DNA from: Candidatus Neomicrothrix sp. UBA825
GTDB lineage: Bacteria; Actinomycetota; Acidimicrobiia; Acidimicrobiales; UBA8592
Assembly (NCBI GenBank): GCA_002295705.1
Contig: DBHP01000051.1
Coordinates: forward strand, 2,903-10,552
Length of the DNA stretch: 7,650 nt
Direction of reading: 5' to 3'
Below the pieces are notes generated by a model, which saw nothing but the letters and a program-made list of their open reading frames with translations, ran no database searches and was not told the DNA's origin. Shown piece after piece: positions 1 to 6,343 of the stretch. Position numbers and translations under genes: made by a program. Numbering within the stretch: position 1 is the first letter of the stretch; the number at the start of each line of letters is the position of its first letter.

Positions 1-812
1 TCGGCATCCGCATCATCAGATGCTTGCAACCTATCCAAAAGAGTCTCGATCCCTTTATCAAATTCTGAAGATAAGTATTCAGATGACCGTATAGCCCGAG
101 AAAGATCCCATAGGAAATACGATGGTGCTGCGGAGTCGACATCACCAAGTCCTGTGATGCACCGCATGGGAATAGTTGAATCGCCTATAGCATCACCAAC
201 TGCGCCAAGTATGCCCGGTGCAACCCCAGAACTCGATGCAGCAACACAATGGGTATTGTAGGTCTCAATAAGCCACGGTTGAAAAGTACGGGCATGAGCG
301 ACAATTTCGCTCATTGAGAGAGCTTCTAAGTCTGGCCGGTTAGTCCTCAAAGCGATAGTCTTATCTCTAGCCTCATCTACCTCGGGCCATTCAGTAACGG
401 TCATAACCCAACCCATATGTGCCAGAATTCCTTCGGTAAGGTCTTCATTCACATCATCAGGGTGCTCAACGTACGCTGGAACATCGGGGTGATCCCCAAA
501 AAATGCTAGATCTAGACCCTCAATAGTGACTGCAGGGTTCCGAACTCCCTGCATCCGTACGTTAGCTAAATTGATATAGAAAAAACCACCAAAGAAGCCA
601 CCAACCTCGGGACGAATATCTGACATTTCGCCTTCGGTGAAATAACCTTGACGGATATAGCCATCTCTCCACCCGATAATAGTGCCGTTATCCCATGTAA
701 AAGTTTGGCCTAACGGACTCGCAGGGGGAGCTAAAACTTCGCCCGCATTCGCTCTCGTGTAATGGGGCCAACGCTCGCTCGGCTCCCAGTCACAAAACCA
801 GTATTCATCCAT
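1..812 (-). CDS. PEP-utilising enzyme (PPDK/PEP-synthase-like), N-terminal part, runs off left edge
   Basis: An open frame of 270 codons begins with ATG at 812-810 and has no stop before the window edge, so the C-terminal part is missing. A good Shine-Dalgarno (GGAGG) sits about 6 nt upstream of the ATG and fixes the start. The protein opens MDEYWFCDWEPSERWPHYTR and continues with TRANAGEVLAPPASPLGQ (residues 19-36). That segment resembles the 'T-x-N-x-GEV...SPL' signature at the start of the central domain, after the ATP-grasp part, in PEP synthase and rifampicin phosphotransferase-type enzymes. Later motifs GGFFGGFFYINLANVRMQGV and AFFGDHPDVP fit the same family as I remember it. No ATP-grasp domain precedes them, so this looks like a separate subunit whose swivelling phosphohistidine domain should lie beyond the left edge (inference). 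The exact phosphoryl acceptor is unknown. It is divergent from the gene at 970, whose product carries a domain I associate with this family. Family call moderately sure; function open. Confidence 0.75.
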   Translation of the reverse strand, partial: MDEYWFCDWEPSERWPHYTRANAGEVLAPPASPLGQTFTWDNGTIIGWRDGYIRQGYFTEGEMSDIRPEVGGFFGGFFYINLANVRMQGVRNPAVTIEGLDLAFFGDHPDVPAYVEHPDDVNEDLTEGILAHMGWVMTVTEWPEVDEARDKTIALRTNRPDLEALSMSEIVAHARTFQPWLIETYNTHCVAASSSGVAPGILGAVGDAIGDSTIPMRCITGLGDVDSAAPSYFLWDLSRAIRSSEYLSSEFDKGIETLLDRLQASDDADA

Positions 813-969
813 AATGTCCTCCGAAAAGCTGAAATCTCTACGAAAGTAATCCGTCTATTAATCTTTTGCGAATTCACAAGGAACCTTTTAGCTAATCATC
901 TTCCTTTCAAGTTTTTCCTATCAGATTTGAGCATCTATCCTTGACAAAGACTGTGAGGAAGGAAACAAC
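813..969. promoter_or_regulatory. Divergent intergenic region between PEP-utilising enzyme and HTH-like protein genes
   Basis: These 157 bp separate two start codons pointing outward, so they must hold the promoter(s) for at least one direction. The seen elements are a Shine-Dalgarno for the minus gene directly beside its ATG, a GAGGAAGG Shine-Dalgarno at 955-962 for the plus gene, and a 14-nt near-palindrome at 866-879. No -35/-10 pair is convincing on either strand; a loose plus-strand pair (TTGCGA at 866, TAGCTA at 889, 17 nt apart) overlaps the palindrome and is only a weak candidate. Confidence 0.5.
866..879. promoter_or_regulatory. Near-perfect 14-nt palindrome, candidate operator
   Basis: The sequence TTGCGAATTCACAA pairs with its own reverse complement at 6 of 7 positions (the only mismatch is C869 against A876) and is centred on GAATTC. 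It lies 53 nt upstream of the minus-strand start and 90 nt upstream of the plus-strand start, a usual place for a binding site of a dimeric regulator controlling both genes. The helix-turn-helix-like protein encoded at 970 would be the obvious candidate binder, but that is inference from position only. Confidence 0.35.
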
Positions 970-1584
970 ATGCTTGATATCGCAATGGCACTGAGATTGA
1001 AAGGTATCGCCTCAAACGAGCACATAGCTGAAATAACAGGAAAAGGGCAGTCAGATGTTGATGATGTCCTAAACATGATGCAAGAAAAGTCATATGCGCA
1101 GGAGACCCCAAGAGGACTTCGCCTTTTGCCCGAGGGGAAAGAGTGGACCGACGCCCTTTTGGATGAAGAAAGGGCAGGAATTGATTCCGACAGAGCTGAG
1201 GAAATCTATGAAGACTTTTGTAGCCAAAATGATTCCTTCAAACAGCTAGTTACTGACTGGCAAATAAAGATCATTGACGGTGAACAACAGCTCAATGACC
1301 ATACGGATGAAGCCTATGACCAAGAAATTATCAACCGCTTAGTTGAACTTGACCAGACCGTCGCTCCTATATTTCAAGGCGCAGCGGACTTGGCGCCACG
1401 ATTAGAGCGTTACCTTGCAAGATTTTCAAATGCTCTATCTGAACTCCAGTCAGGGGATCACTCCTTCCTTGCAGCCCCTTTGAAAGATAGCTATCACACT
1501 ATTTGGTTTGAAATGCATGAAGAACTAATACTCTTATGCGGAAGAAATAGAGCAGATGAGGCAGCCGCTGGTCGAGGAGCATGA
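970..1584 (+). CDS. HTH-like protein with C-terminal domain associated with PEP-utilising enzymes
   Basis: This 204-residue protein starts at an ATG preceded by GAGGAAGG at 7-nt spacing. Residues 1-65 (MLDIAMALRLKGIASNEHIA, then ITGKGQSDVDDVLNMM and a TPRGLRLLPEG wing-like turn) look like a winged helix-turn-helix. Residues about 75-195 form a second, mostly helical domain with TDWQ (95-98), NDHTDEAYD (109-117), PRLERY (143-148) and the aromatic/His-rich DSYHTIWFEMHEEL (173-186). I recall this C-terminal pattern from actinobacterial PEP-utilising enzymes and small proteins encoded next to them; no database was consulted. It is divergent from such an enzyme here and overlaps the acyltransferase gene by 4 nt (ATGA). 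It may regulate the locus, or it may be an accessory subunit or a detached domain of the phosphotransfer enzyme. The gene is well supported; the role is uncertain. Confidence 0.8.
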   Translation: MLDIAMALRLKGIASNEHIAEITGKGQSDVDDVLNMMQEKSYAQETPRGLRLLPEGKEWTDALLDEERAGIDSDRAEEIYEDFCSQNDSFKQLVTDWQIKIIDGEQQLNDHTDEAYDQEIINRLVELDQTVAPIFQGAADLAPRLERYLARFSNALSELQSGDHSFLAAPLKDSYHTIWFEMHEELILLCGRNRADEAAAGRGA

Positions 1585-2174
1585 CCTTTAGAGGCAGAAG
1601 AGCTGATCTCATGCTCGGGGCGTACCAATGGTACGCAAGGCGTGCGGCAATTCACCCCAAGAGTAAAACTGGTAGGAAATTCTCAGCTTTTGGTGAGGGA
1701 TCAATAATGTGCTTCCCACCAGCAGCATTATTCGGCGAACACGCCATTAAGGTCGGGCGAGATACAATGATCGGGCCCTATGTTTCCCTTAGTGCAGGAA
1801 TGGCACCTACACAGGAATTGCTATCAGACAGAATTGTAGAGATCGGGGATCGCGTTCTGATAGGAAGGAATTCGAGCATTGTGGGCCATTTCCACATTGT
1901 TATCGAAGACGATGTTTTTTTCGGGCCAAACGTGTACGTCACAGACCAGAATCACGCATTTGACGATCTTCAAACGCCAATCGGTAAACAGAGCATGCCA
2001 GAGGAGCCAGTTCGCATAGGCGCAGGTTCATGGATAGGCACTAACAGCGTGGTGCTACCTGGAGTGACTATAGGGAAGCATGTCGCCATCGGAGCTGGGT
2101 CAGTTGTTACAACTGACTTGCCAGATAATTCGGTAGCAGTAGGATCCCCCGCAAGAGTGATTCAACAATTTTGA
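1581..2174 (+). CDS. Hexapeptide-repeat (left-handed beta-helix) acyltransferase, WcaF/NodL/maltose-acetyltransferase-like
   Basis: The 197-aa product probably transfers an acetyl or other acyl group from an acyl-CoA to a hydroxyl or amino group of a sugar-like acceptor in the cytoplasm. Residues about 55-180 show hexapeptide turns ([LIV]-G-x-x-x-x) such as IKVGRD, VEIGDRVLIGRN, VRIGAGSWIGTN and VTIGKHVAIGAG. The family's catalytic histidine is most likely H125 in TDQNHAF. The end VGSPARVI is the usual C-terminal signature of this group. The acceptor cannot be deduced. The first ATG (1581) overlaps the TGA of the preceding gene as ATGA, which supports translational coupling; GAGGAG lies only 1 nt upstream of it. 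The ATG at codon 11 (1611) is a possible alternative start, and the helix-turn-helix neighbour suggests co-expression either way. The family assignment is firm. Confidence 0.9.
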   Translation: MTFRGRRADLMLGAYQWYARRAAIHPKSKTGRKFSAFGEGSIMCFPPAALFGEHAIKVGRDTMIGPYVSLSAGMAPTQELLSDRIVEIGDRVLIGRNSSIVGHFHIVIEDDVFFGPNVYVTDQNHAFDDLQTPIGKQSMPEEPVRIGAGSWIGTNSVVLPGVTIGKHVAIGAGSVVTTDLPDNSVAVGSPARVIQQF

Positions 2175-2219
2175 CGGCGCCTAACAAATTATCTAGGTTA
2201 TGGAAAAGGGAGGCACAGC

Positions 2220-3026
2220 ATGACTTCTCAAGCAGTTGAAGCATTACAAAAAATCCATATTGAAGTTGAAAAAGTCATCAGCGCAATGAATCAAAGCGAC
2301 TGGGGACTACAAAGCTTATGTGAAGGGTGGCGCGTACAAGAAGTCTTCGCGCACATGTCATCAAACATGAAAGAAGCAATAAATCCAACACCTCCACCTG
2401 AGACGCCACAAGAACCCATGAAAGCTGAAGAAGCAATGGAAGCATTAGTAGCGCCAAGGAGAGACTGGACAGCACAAGAGTTACTTGACGAATATGCAAA
2501 ATATCTCAACGATTGGATTGGATGGCTAGGGGCTCTGCAAGAAGAGCCAACGGCTTCAATGGAGGTCCCATTAGCAGATCTTGGAACATACCCGATGCAC
2601 ATGATGGCAAACGCATTTGCCTTCGATCATTATTGCCATCTATACATTGATATTCTCTCCCCAGAAGGGCCCCTTTCTGCGAATTTAGATGAAGCGTCCG
2701 ACGATATGGTTCGACCTGGAATTGAATGGATGATTGCTGGCATGCCACAAATGCAACCCACCGAGCTAGCGGCCGTTGTCACAGAACCATTGGAATTGGA
2801 ACTAACTGGCCCAGGTGGTGGCACATGGACTGTTCAACCAGCTGGTGATGACGGGCTTATTTCAATAGCGCCAAGAGCTAATTTAGGGGCAAGTGCAACT
2901 GTTGCTTCAACAGCACATAATTTCGTATCATGGGGAACAAAACGATCTGATTGGCGAACAACTTGCGTCATTGACGGAGATGAGAATTACGCAGCCACCG
3001 TACTGGACACTATAAATATTATTTAA
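2220..3026 (+). CDS. Maleylpyruvate isomerase-family / DinB-like mycothiol-dependent metalloprotein
   Basis: This 268-aa protein has the two-part layout of the mycothiol-dependent maleylpyruvate isomerase family. The N-terminal DinB-like four-helix bundle (about residues 5-145) carries the family motif around SLCEGWRVQEVFAHM (32-46). The C-terminal alpha/beta domain (about 180-268) includes ATVASTAHNFVSWGTKRSDW and a GDENYAATVLDTIN end. Putative metal ligands are H45, D136 and H140 (D-x-x-x-H within AFDHYCH, where the founding enzyme has E-x-x-x-H). Members act on a thiol conjugate or other small molecule through a bound divalent metal, and most have no known substrate. The start is set by AAAAGGGAGG 6 nt upstream. 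It follows the acyltransferase by 45 nt on the same strand and could share its transcript. Its stop abuts the stop of the convergent SDR gene with no spacer. Confidence 0.85.
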   Translation: MTSQAVEALQKIHIEVEKVISAMNQSDWGLQSLCEGWRVQEVFAHMSSNMKEAINPTPPPETPQEPMKAEEAMEALVAPRRDWTAQELLDEYAKYLNDWIGWLGALQEEPTASMEVPLADLGTYPMHMMANAFAFDHYCHLYIDILSPEGPLSANLDEASDDMVRPGIEWMIAGMPQMQPTELAAVVTEPLELELTGPGGGTWTVQPAGDDGLISIAPRANLGASATVASTAHNFVSWGTKRSDWRTTCVIDGDENYAATVLDTINII

Positions 3027-3788
3027 TTATAAGGAAAAGGGTGGTGGAGTAAATTGACCGCTATTAGCGCTCATCCCGCCATCAACTGGCAAGTGGGCTC
3101 CGGTGATGAAAGAGGCTTTTGAAGACAAAAGGAAGCTGTGGGCTGCTGCAACTTCTGAAGCATTTCCCCAACGTTGAAGAGGGATTCTTCTTTTCATATC
3201 ATCGTACGGTTCGCCCTCAAACCTAGTTGTCATCCCAGTCTCTGTAGGGCCAGGGCATACAGCATTGATTCGTATTCCCTTTGCAGCTAAATCCATTGAA
3301 GTACTTCGAACCAGATTAATGACCGCAGCTTTAGAAGTGTTATATACCCACATGCCAGGATCACCACGCATACCCGAAGTTGATGCCGTTACGGTTATCG
3401 CAGACCCTGGACGCATAGCAGAGGCGCATTCTCTGATACCTAGAATCACTGCTCTAACATTAACGTCCATTACTTCATCAAAAAACTCCATATCTCCATC
3501 AAAGAGATTAATGCGTCCAGCCATACCCGCATTCAAGACAGCACCATCAAGATGCCCAAATTCACTTACCGCTGTTTCAACCGCTAATGCATTATGAGCT
3601 AGATCGGAAACACTTCCTGCTACGCACCGCATCTTATCAATATCTTTAGCCCACGAGAAATCAGCTGTAGGTAGGTCAGATCCAACAACACAGCCGCCCT
3701 CACGTAGTATTTCTTGCGCCGCAGCTTTTCCGATGCCCGACGCAGCACCGGTAATCCAAATTGCTCTGTCTTCATGAAGATTAGTCAT
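3027..3788 (-). CDS. Short-chain dehydrogenase/reductase (classical SDR), probably NAD-dependent
   Basis: The 253-aa product is a complete classical SDR oxidising or reducing an alcohol/ketone. Visible motifs are the cofactor loop TGAASGIG (13-20), NAG (86-88), N110, S136, the Y149-x-x-x-K153 pair (YNTSK) and PGPTETGM (179-186). Asp38 at the end of the second strand (GSDLPT) favours NAD(H) over NADP(H) by the family rule. After the usual C-terminal PVDGGMSAN the protein has an 11-residue proline-containing tail (SGQFTPPPFSL). Its ATG lies inside the end of the upstream isomerase gene (8-nt overlap) and has no clear Shine-Dalgarno, so its translation is probably coupled to that gene. The pair probably works on one substrate pathway. 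Substrate unknown. Confidence 0.93.
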   Translation of the reverse strand: MTNLHEDRAIWITGAASGIGKAAAQEILREGGCVVGSDLPTADFSWAKDIDKMRCVAGSVSDLAHNALAVETAVSEFGHLDGAVLNAGMAGRINLFDGDMEFFDEVMDVNVRAVILGIRECASAMRPGSAITVTASTSGMRGDPGMWVYNTSKAAVINLVRSTSMDLAAKGIRINAVCPGPTETGMTTRFEGEPYDDMKRRIPLQRWGNASEVAAAHSFLLSSKASFITGAHLPVDGGMSANSGQFTPPPFSL

Positions 3789-4596
3789 AACTGTGACGGT
3801 AATCTGAAATTTGAAGAGCCGCTAATGTTTGTTCCAAAACATATCTAGCTCGCTCCTCATAGTCAGGAAAGTTTTCCCGAAGAACCTTTGACCTAGTCTC
3901 AATTGAGAAAGGAATACCTGTATCAAACAATGATTCAAACTTCAGTGCATCCAATCTGCCTTGTGAAGGAATAAGTCGGTTATCTAATGCATCGGTGATT
4001 AATTCCGGATCACTCCAACCAACGGGTTGAGCGGTGCCATCACACCATTGTACATATGGAAATAAGTTAGGGTCACAAGTCTCTATTTCCTTAAATCTTG
4101 TTCCTGATCGAACAACGTGAAGCAAGTCAAGCAAAATTCCAATATTGTGCGCATCAACCAGTTCAATAACCTTCAAAGCGTCCGAAAGGCTCTTAACGGC
4201 CGTGAATTTCATAAACTCAAGACAAATGGTGATATTTCCTGCTTCTGCTAATGAACACAAATGTGAAAGTTGATCGGCAGTTTCTTCAGGAGAGTGTAGT
4301 GAGGAAACAACAAGAACGTTCTTAGCTCCTACCTCGCATGCTGCTTCAATAAGAGCCTTACCTTTCTCAAGGCCTTTCCCGAGTCGGATAACTTCCATGT
4401 CAACTGCTACAATGCCCCAGTCATCAATTCTCTTCCTAACCTCTTGAGATGTAGTGGATGACCATGATTCCTGATCAAACCACACCCCTGTTGCTTGCCA
4501 TCCTGCGGTTGCTGTGACCTCAACAAATCGTGACGGGTCTGTCATTAATTCCGGAATAACGCCCGCAGCTAAAGAGAGTAATCTTGAAGAGGCCAT
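3781..4596 (-). CDS. Sugar phosphate isomerase/epimerase family TIM-barrel protein
   Basis: The 271-aa sequence fits the AP-endonuclease-2-like TIM-barrel superfamily that includes xylose isomerase-like, IolE/IolI and hydroxypyruvate isomerase enzymes. Members bind a divalent metal and isomerise, epimerise or dehydrate keto/hydroxy sugars and polyols. Candidate metal and substrate residues are E127 (CLEFM), D157 and H160 in the characteristic LLDLLHVVRSG strand, Q184/D186 (VQWCDG), and E233 (FSIETRS); R214 in SQGRLD matches the conserved GEG/GxGxLD loop. Length is normal and the fold looks intact. The start at 4596 has only a weak Shine-Dalgarno-like AGGGTGA 11 nt upstream. It overlaps the SDR gene downstream by 8 nt, suggesting an isomerase plus dehydrogenase couple. 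It reads divergently from the SDR-SDR-VOC genes. Confidence 0.88.
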   Translation of the reverse strand: MASSRLLSLAAGVIPELMTDPSRFVEVTATAGWQATGVWFDQESWSSTTSQEVRKRIDDWGIVAVDMEVIRLGKGLEKGKALIEAACEVGAKNVLVVSSLHSPEETADQLSHLCSLAEAGNITICLEFMKFTAVKSLSDALKVIELVDAHNIGILLDLLHVVRSGTRFKEIETCDPNLFPYVQWCDGTAQPVGWSDPELITDALDNRLIPSQGRLDALKFESLFDTGIPFSIETRSKVLRENFPDYEERARYVLEQTLAALQISDYRHSYD

Positions 4597-4707
4597 ATTC
4601 TATTTAATCACCCTACATATAAAGCTAGAAATCCTTATTCCACTTTGCGTGCAAACGGAAATTGACCAAGAATGAACAGGTAACATATAACGACCAGAGG
4701 GGAATTT
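4597..4707. promoter_or_regulatory. Divergent intergenic region between isomerase/SDR pair and SDR-SDR-VOC run
   Basis: These 111 bp must carry the control of both outward-facing gene sets. Visible elements are a palindrome at 4644-4655, a possible plus-strand promoter (TTGACC at 4662-4667 and TATAAC at 4686-4691, 18 nt apart), and AGAGGGGAA (4696-4704) as Shine-Dalgarno for the gene at 4708. The promoter would place the transcript start only about 10 nt before the ATG and within the Shine-Dalgarno, so it is doubtful. No clear minus-strand promoter was found. Confidence 0.45.
4644..4655. promoter_or_regulatory. Perfect inverted repeat TTTGC-GT-GCAAA, candidate operator
   Basis: The two 5-nt arms are exact reverse complements around a 2-nt centre. 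It lies 48 nt upstream of the minus-strand start codon and 53 nt upstream of the plus-strand one. This size and position suit a dimeric repressor such as a LacI- or TetR-type protein, but no such regulator is encoded in the window. Arms this short can also occur by chance. Confidence 0.35.
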
Positions 4708-5496
4708 ATGGAACTTGAAGGACAGGTCGCGTTAATTAGCGGAGGAACCCGAGGAATCGGTAGGGGCATCGCAGAAGCCTTTATTGCTGAAGGCGCCAAC
4801 GTTGTGATAAATGGAAGAAGCGCTGATAAAGGAGCTCAAGCGATTGAGGAAATGAATGCTGGAACTCAAGCGCACTTCATTGCCGGTGACGTCACTAGTC
4901 AAGAAGTTTGCGAAGGACTAGTTGACCAAACTGTTGAACATTATGGGAAAATAGATATTCTTGTCCCAAATGCTGGTGGCGGAACAATCGAAGGTGAAGA
5001 GCCCTCTCCACTTGTAGATTTATCAGAAGAAAACTGGCAATTTGTTCTCAACTGGAATCTCAACCATCCCATGTGGCTAATGCGGCGGGCACTTAAATAT
5101 ATGATTCCACAAGAGCACGGAAGAATAATGTCAGTCTCATCAATGTATGGGAAAGTCGTACTCGCAACGCAAGCCCCTTATTGCACAACGAAGCACGCTC
5201 TAAATGGACTAACAAAAGTTGTTGCGCAAGAAGTGGGAACGTTAGGGATTACTGTAAACGCATTATGTCCCGGAGGTATTCTTACAGACATCATGCAAGA
5301 GCAAGGTCCCGCTGCAGCAGAACAATTAGGTCTTTCATTCGAGGATTTCTTGACGATGATGCAAGCTCCATCAGCAATTAAGCGAATGAATACCGTCGAG
5401 GACTGTGCACTCGTTGCAGTCCTGCTCGCTTCAGAAGCTGGGGCAGGAATTACAGGATCACTAATCAGCATTGACGGCGGCCAGTCGCCTTACTAA
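4708..5496 (+). CDS. Short-chain dehydrogenase/reductase, first of a tandem pair, probably NADP-dependent
   Basis: The 262-aa product is a complete classical SDR with cofactor motif GGTRGIG (12-18), NAG (88-90), an NWNLNH segment around N117/N119, catalytic S145 and Y158-x-x-x-K162 (YCTTK), PGG (188-190) and a C-terminal SIDGGQSPY. R15 in the glycine loop and R37 after the second strand (NGRSADKG) favour NADP(H). An extended substrate loop lies at about 194-228. It begins a plus-strand run and has a strong Shine-Dalgarno (AGAGGGGAA). The next gene, 10 nt downstream, is a clear paralogue: the two align end to end without large gaps, share FGKIDI/YGKIDI, EMNAG, LNLNH-type segments and the DGGxxPY end. 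The alcohol or ketone substrate is unknown. Confidence 0.92.
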   Translation: MELEGQVALISGGTRGIGRGIAEAFIAEGANVVINGRSADKGAQAIEEMNAGTQAHFIAGDVTSQEVCEGLVDQTVEHYGKIDILVPNAGGGTIEGEEPSPLVDLSEENWQFVLNWNLNHPMWLMRRALKYMIPQEHGRIMSVSSMYGKVVLATQAPYCTTKHALNGLTKVVAQEVGTLGITVNALCPGGILTDIMQEQGPAAAEQLGLSFEDFLTMMQAPSAIKRMNTVEDCALVAVLLASEAGAGITGSLISIDGGQSPY

Positions 5497-5506
5497 GGAG
5501 AGAATT

Positions 5507-6289
5507 ATGGGAAAACTAGATGGAAAAGTCGCTGCTATCACAGCAAGCACAAGAAGCATAGGACGAGCAATTGCTGAGGCTTACCTCGCTGAGGGAGCCA
5601 AAGTAGTCGTTAGTGGCCGATCCGAAGAGAAAGGCGCAGCAGCTCTTGAAGAAATGAATGCTGGCGACAATGCAATATTTATCTCCTGCGATGCATCAAA
5701 ACAAAGCGACGTCGAGGGATTAATAGATGGCACAGTCAATCATTTCGGTAAAATAGACATAGCTGTTCTCAATGCTGGTGGAATACTTAATGCAGCACCA
5801 GTAGCCGAAATGACAGATGAATCGTGGGAATACACGTTGAACCTAAATCTCAATCACACTTTCTGGGGAATGAGAAAAGCATTGCAACACATGCTTCCAC
5901 AAGAAGATGGACGAATCATAGCCATCTCTTCCGTTGAAGGAAAAATGCGAACCGAAACTGTAAGCCACTACGTAGCAACAAAACATGCGATTAATGGCCT
6001 TGTGAAAACAGCGGCCCATGAAGTTGGACCAACAGGCGTAACCGTTAACGCGATACTTCCAGGATTTGTCAAAACAGACCTCTTCTATGAATCTGCACCC
6101 CAGACTGCTGAAGCACTTGGAATGGACAGCTTGGACGAAGTCGCAGACATGTACTCACAAGCCGCAGCGATTAAAAAACCGAATACCGTTGAACAAGTTG
6201 CTGCAGTCGCGGTCATGTTAGCTCGAGATGAAGCAAGAAACTTCACCGCATGCCTCTTTCCAGTCGACGGCGGAACGATGCCATATTAA
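5507..6289 (+). CDS. Short-chain dehydrogenase/reductase, second of tandem pair, with altered glycine motif
   Basis: The best start is the ATG at 5507, preceded by AAGGAGAG at about 5-nt spacing, giving 260 aa; a longer frame from TTG at 5471 would overlap the preceding gene and add 12 residues with no homology to SDR N-termini. Catalytic residues S142, Y155 and K159 (YVATK) and NAG (89-91) are present, and R38 (SGRSEEKG) favours NADP(H). The cofactor loop reads TASTRSIG (12-19) where the classical motif is TGxxxGxG: the first glycine is Ala and the second is Ser. A TAST start is known in active DHRS4-type SDRs, so loss of activity is not implied; the Ser is the less usual change. The two paralogues may form separate homotetramers or a mixed complex. 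Likely co-transcribed with its neighbour and the VOC gene. Confidence 0.92.
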   Translation: MGKLDGKVAAITASTRSIGRAIAEAYLAEGAKVVVSGRSEEKGAAALEEMNAGDNAIFISCDASKQSDVEGLIDGTVNHFGKIDIAVLNAGGILNAAPVAEMTDESWEYTLNLNLNHTFWGMRKALQHMLPQEDGRIIAISSVEGKMRTETVSHYVATKHAINGLVKTAAHEVGPTGVTVNAILPGFVKTDLFYESAPQTAEALGMDSLDEVADMYSQAAAIKKPNTVEQVAAVAVMLARDEARNFTACLFPVDGGTMPY

Positions 6290-6343
6290 ACATGGTTCTT
6301 CAAAAATTTAATAATTAGATAACGAATGATCAGGTAGAGGTAG

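Noticed and set aside
762..944. 60-codon plus-strand open frame overlapping the divergent region
   Set aside because: It lies largely across the start of the PEP-utilising gene and its promoter region, has no Shine-Dalgarno and no recognisable protein features.
941..946. Perfect TTGACA hexamer upstream of the gene at 970
   Set aside because: It ends only 23 nt before the ATG; a -10 at normal spacing would fall in the Shine-Dalgarno/start region, so it cannot serve this start as a normal promoter.
2171..2199. TTGACG...TAGGTT (17-nt spacing) before the gene at 2220
   Set aside because: The predicted transcript start falls inside the Shine-Dalgarno, and TTGAC arises from the acyltransferase stop codon context. 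Possible but not supported enough to list.
2278..2824. Several overlapping minus-strand open frames inside the maleylpyruvate-isomerase-like gene
   Set aside because: They are antisense shadows of a well-supported family member and have low-complexity, non-conserved translations.
3265..3597. 110-codon plus-strand open frame opposite the SDR gene
   Set aside because: Antisense to a complete SDR with intact motifs; no protein family features.
5178..5471. Open frames on both strands within the first tandem SDR
   Set aside because: Alternate-frame shadows of the SDR coding sequence.
5471..5506. TTG start giving a 12-residue longer second SDR
   Set aside because: It overlaps the preceding gene, has no ribosome binding site, and the ATG at 5507 has a strong one and matches SDR N-termini.
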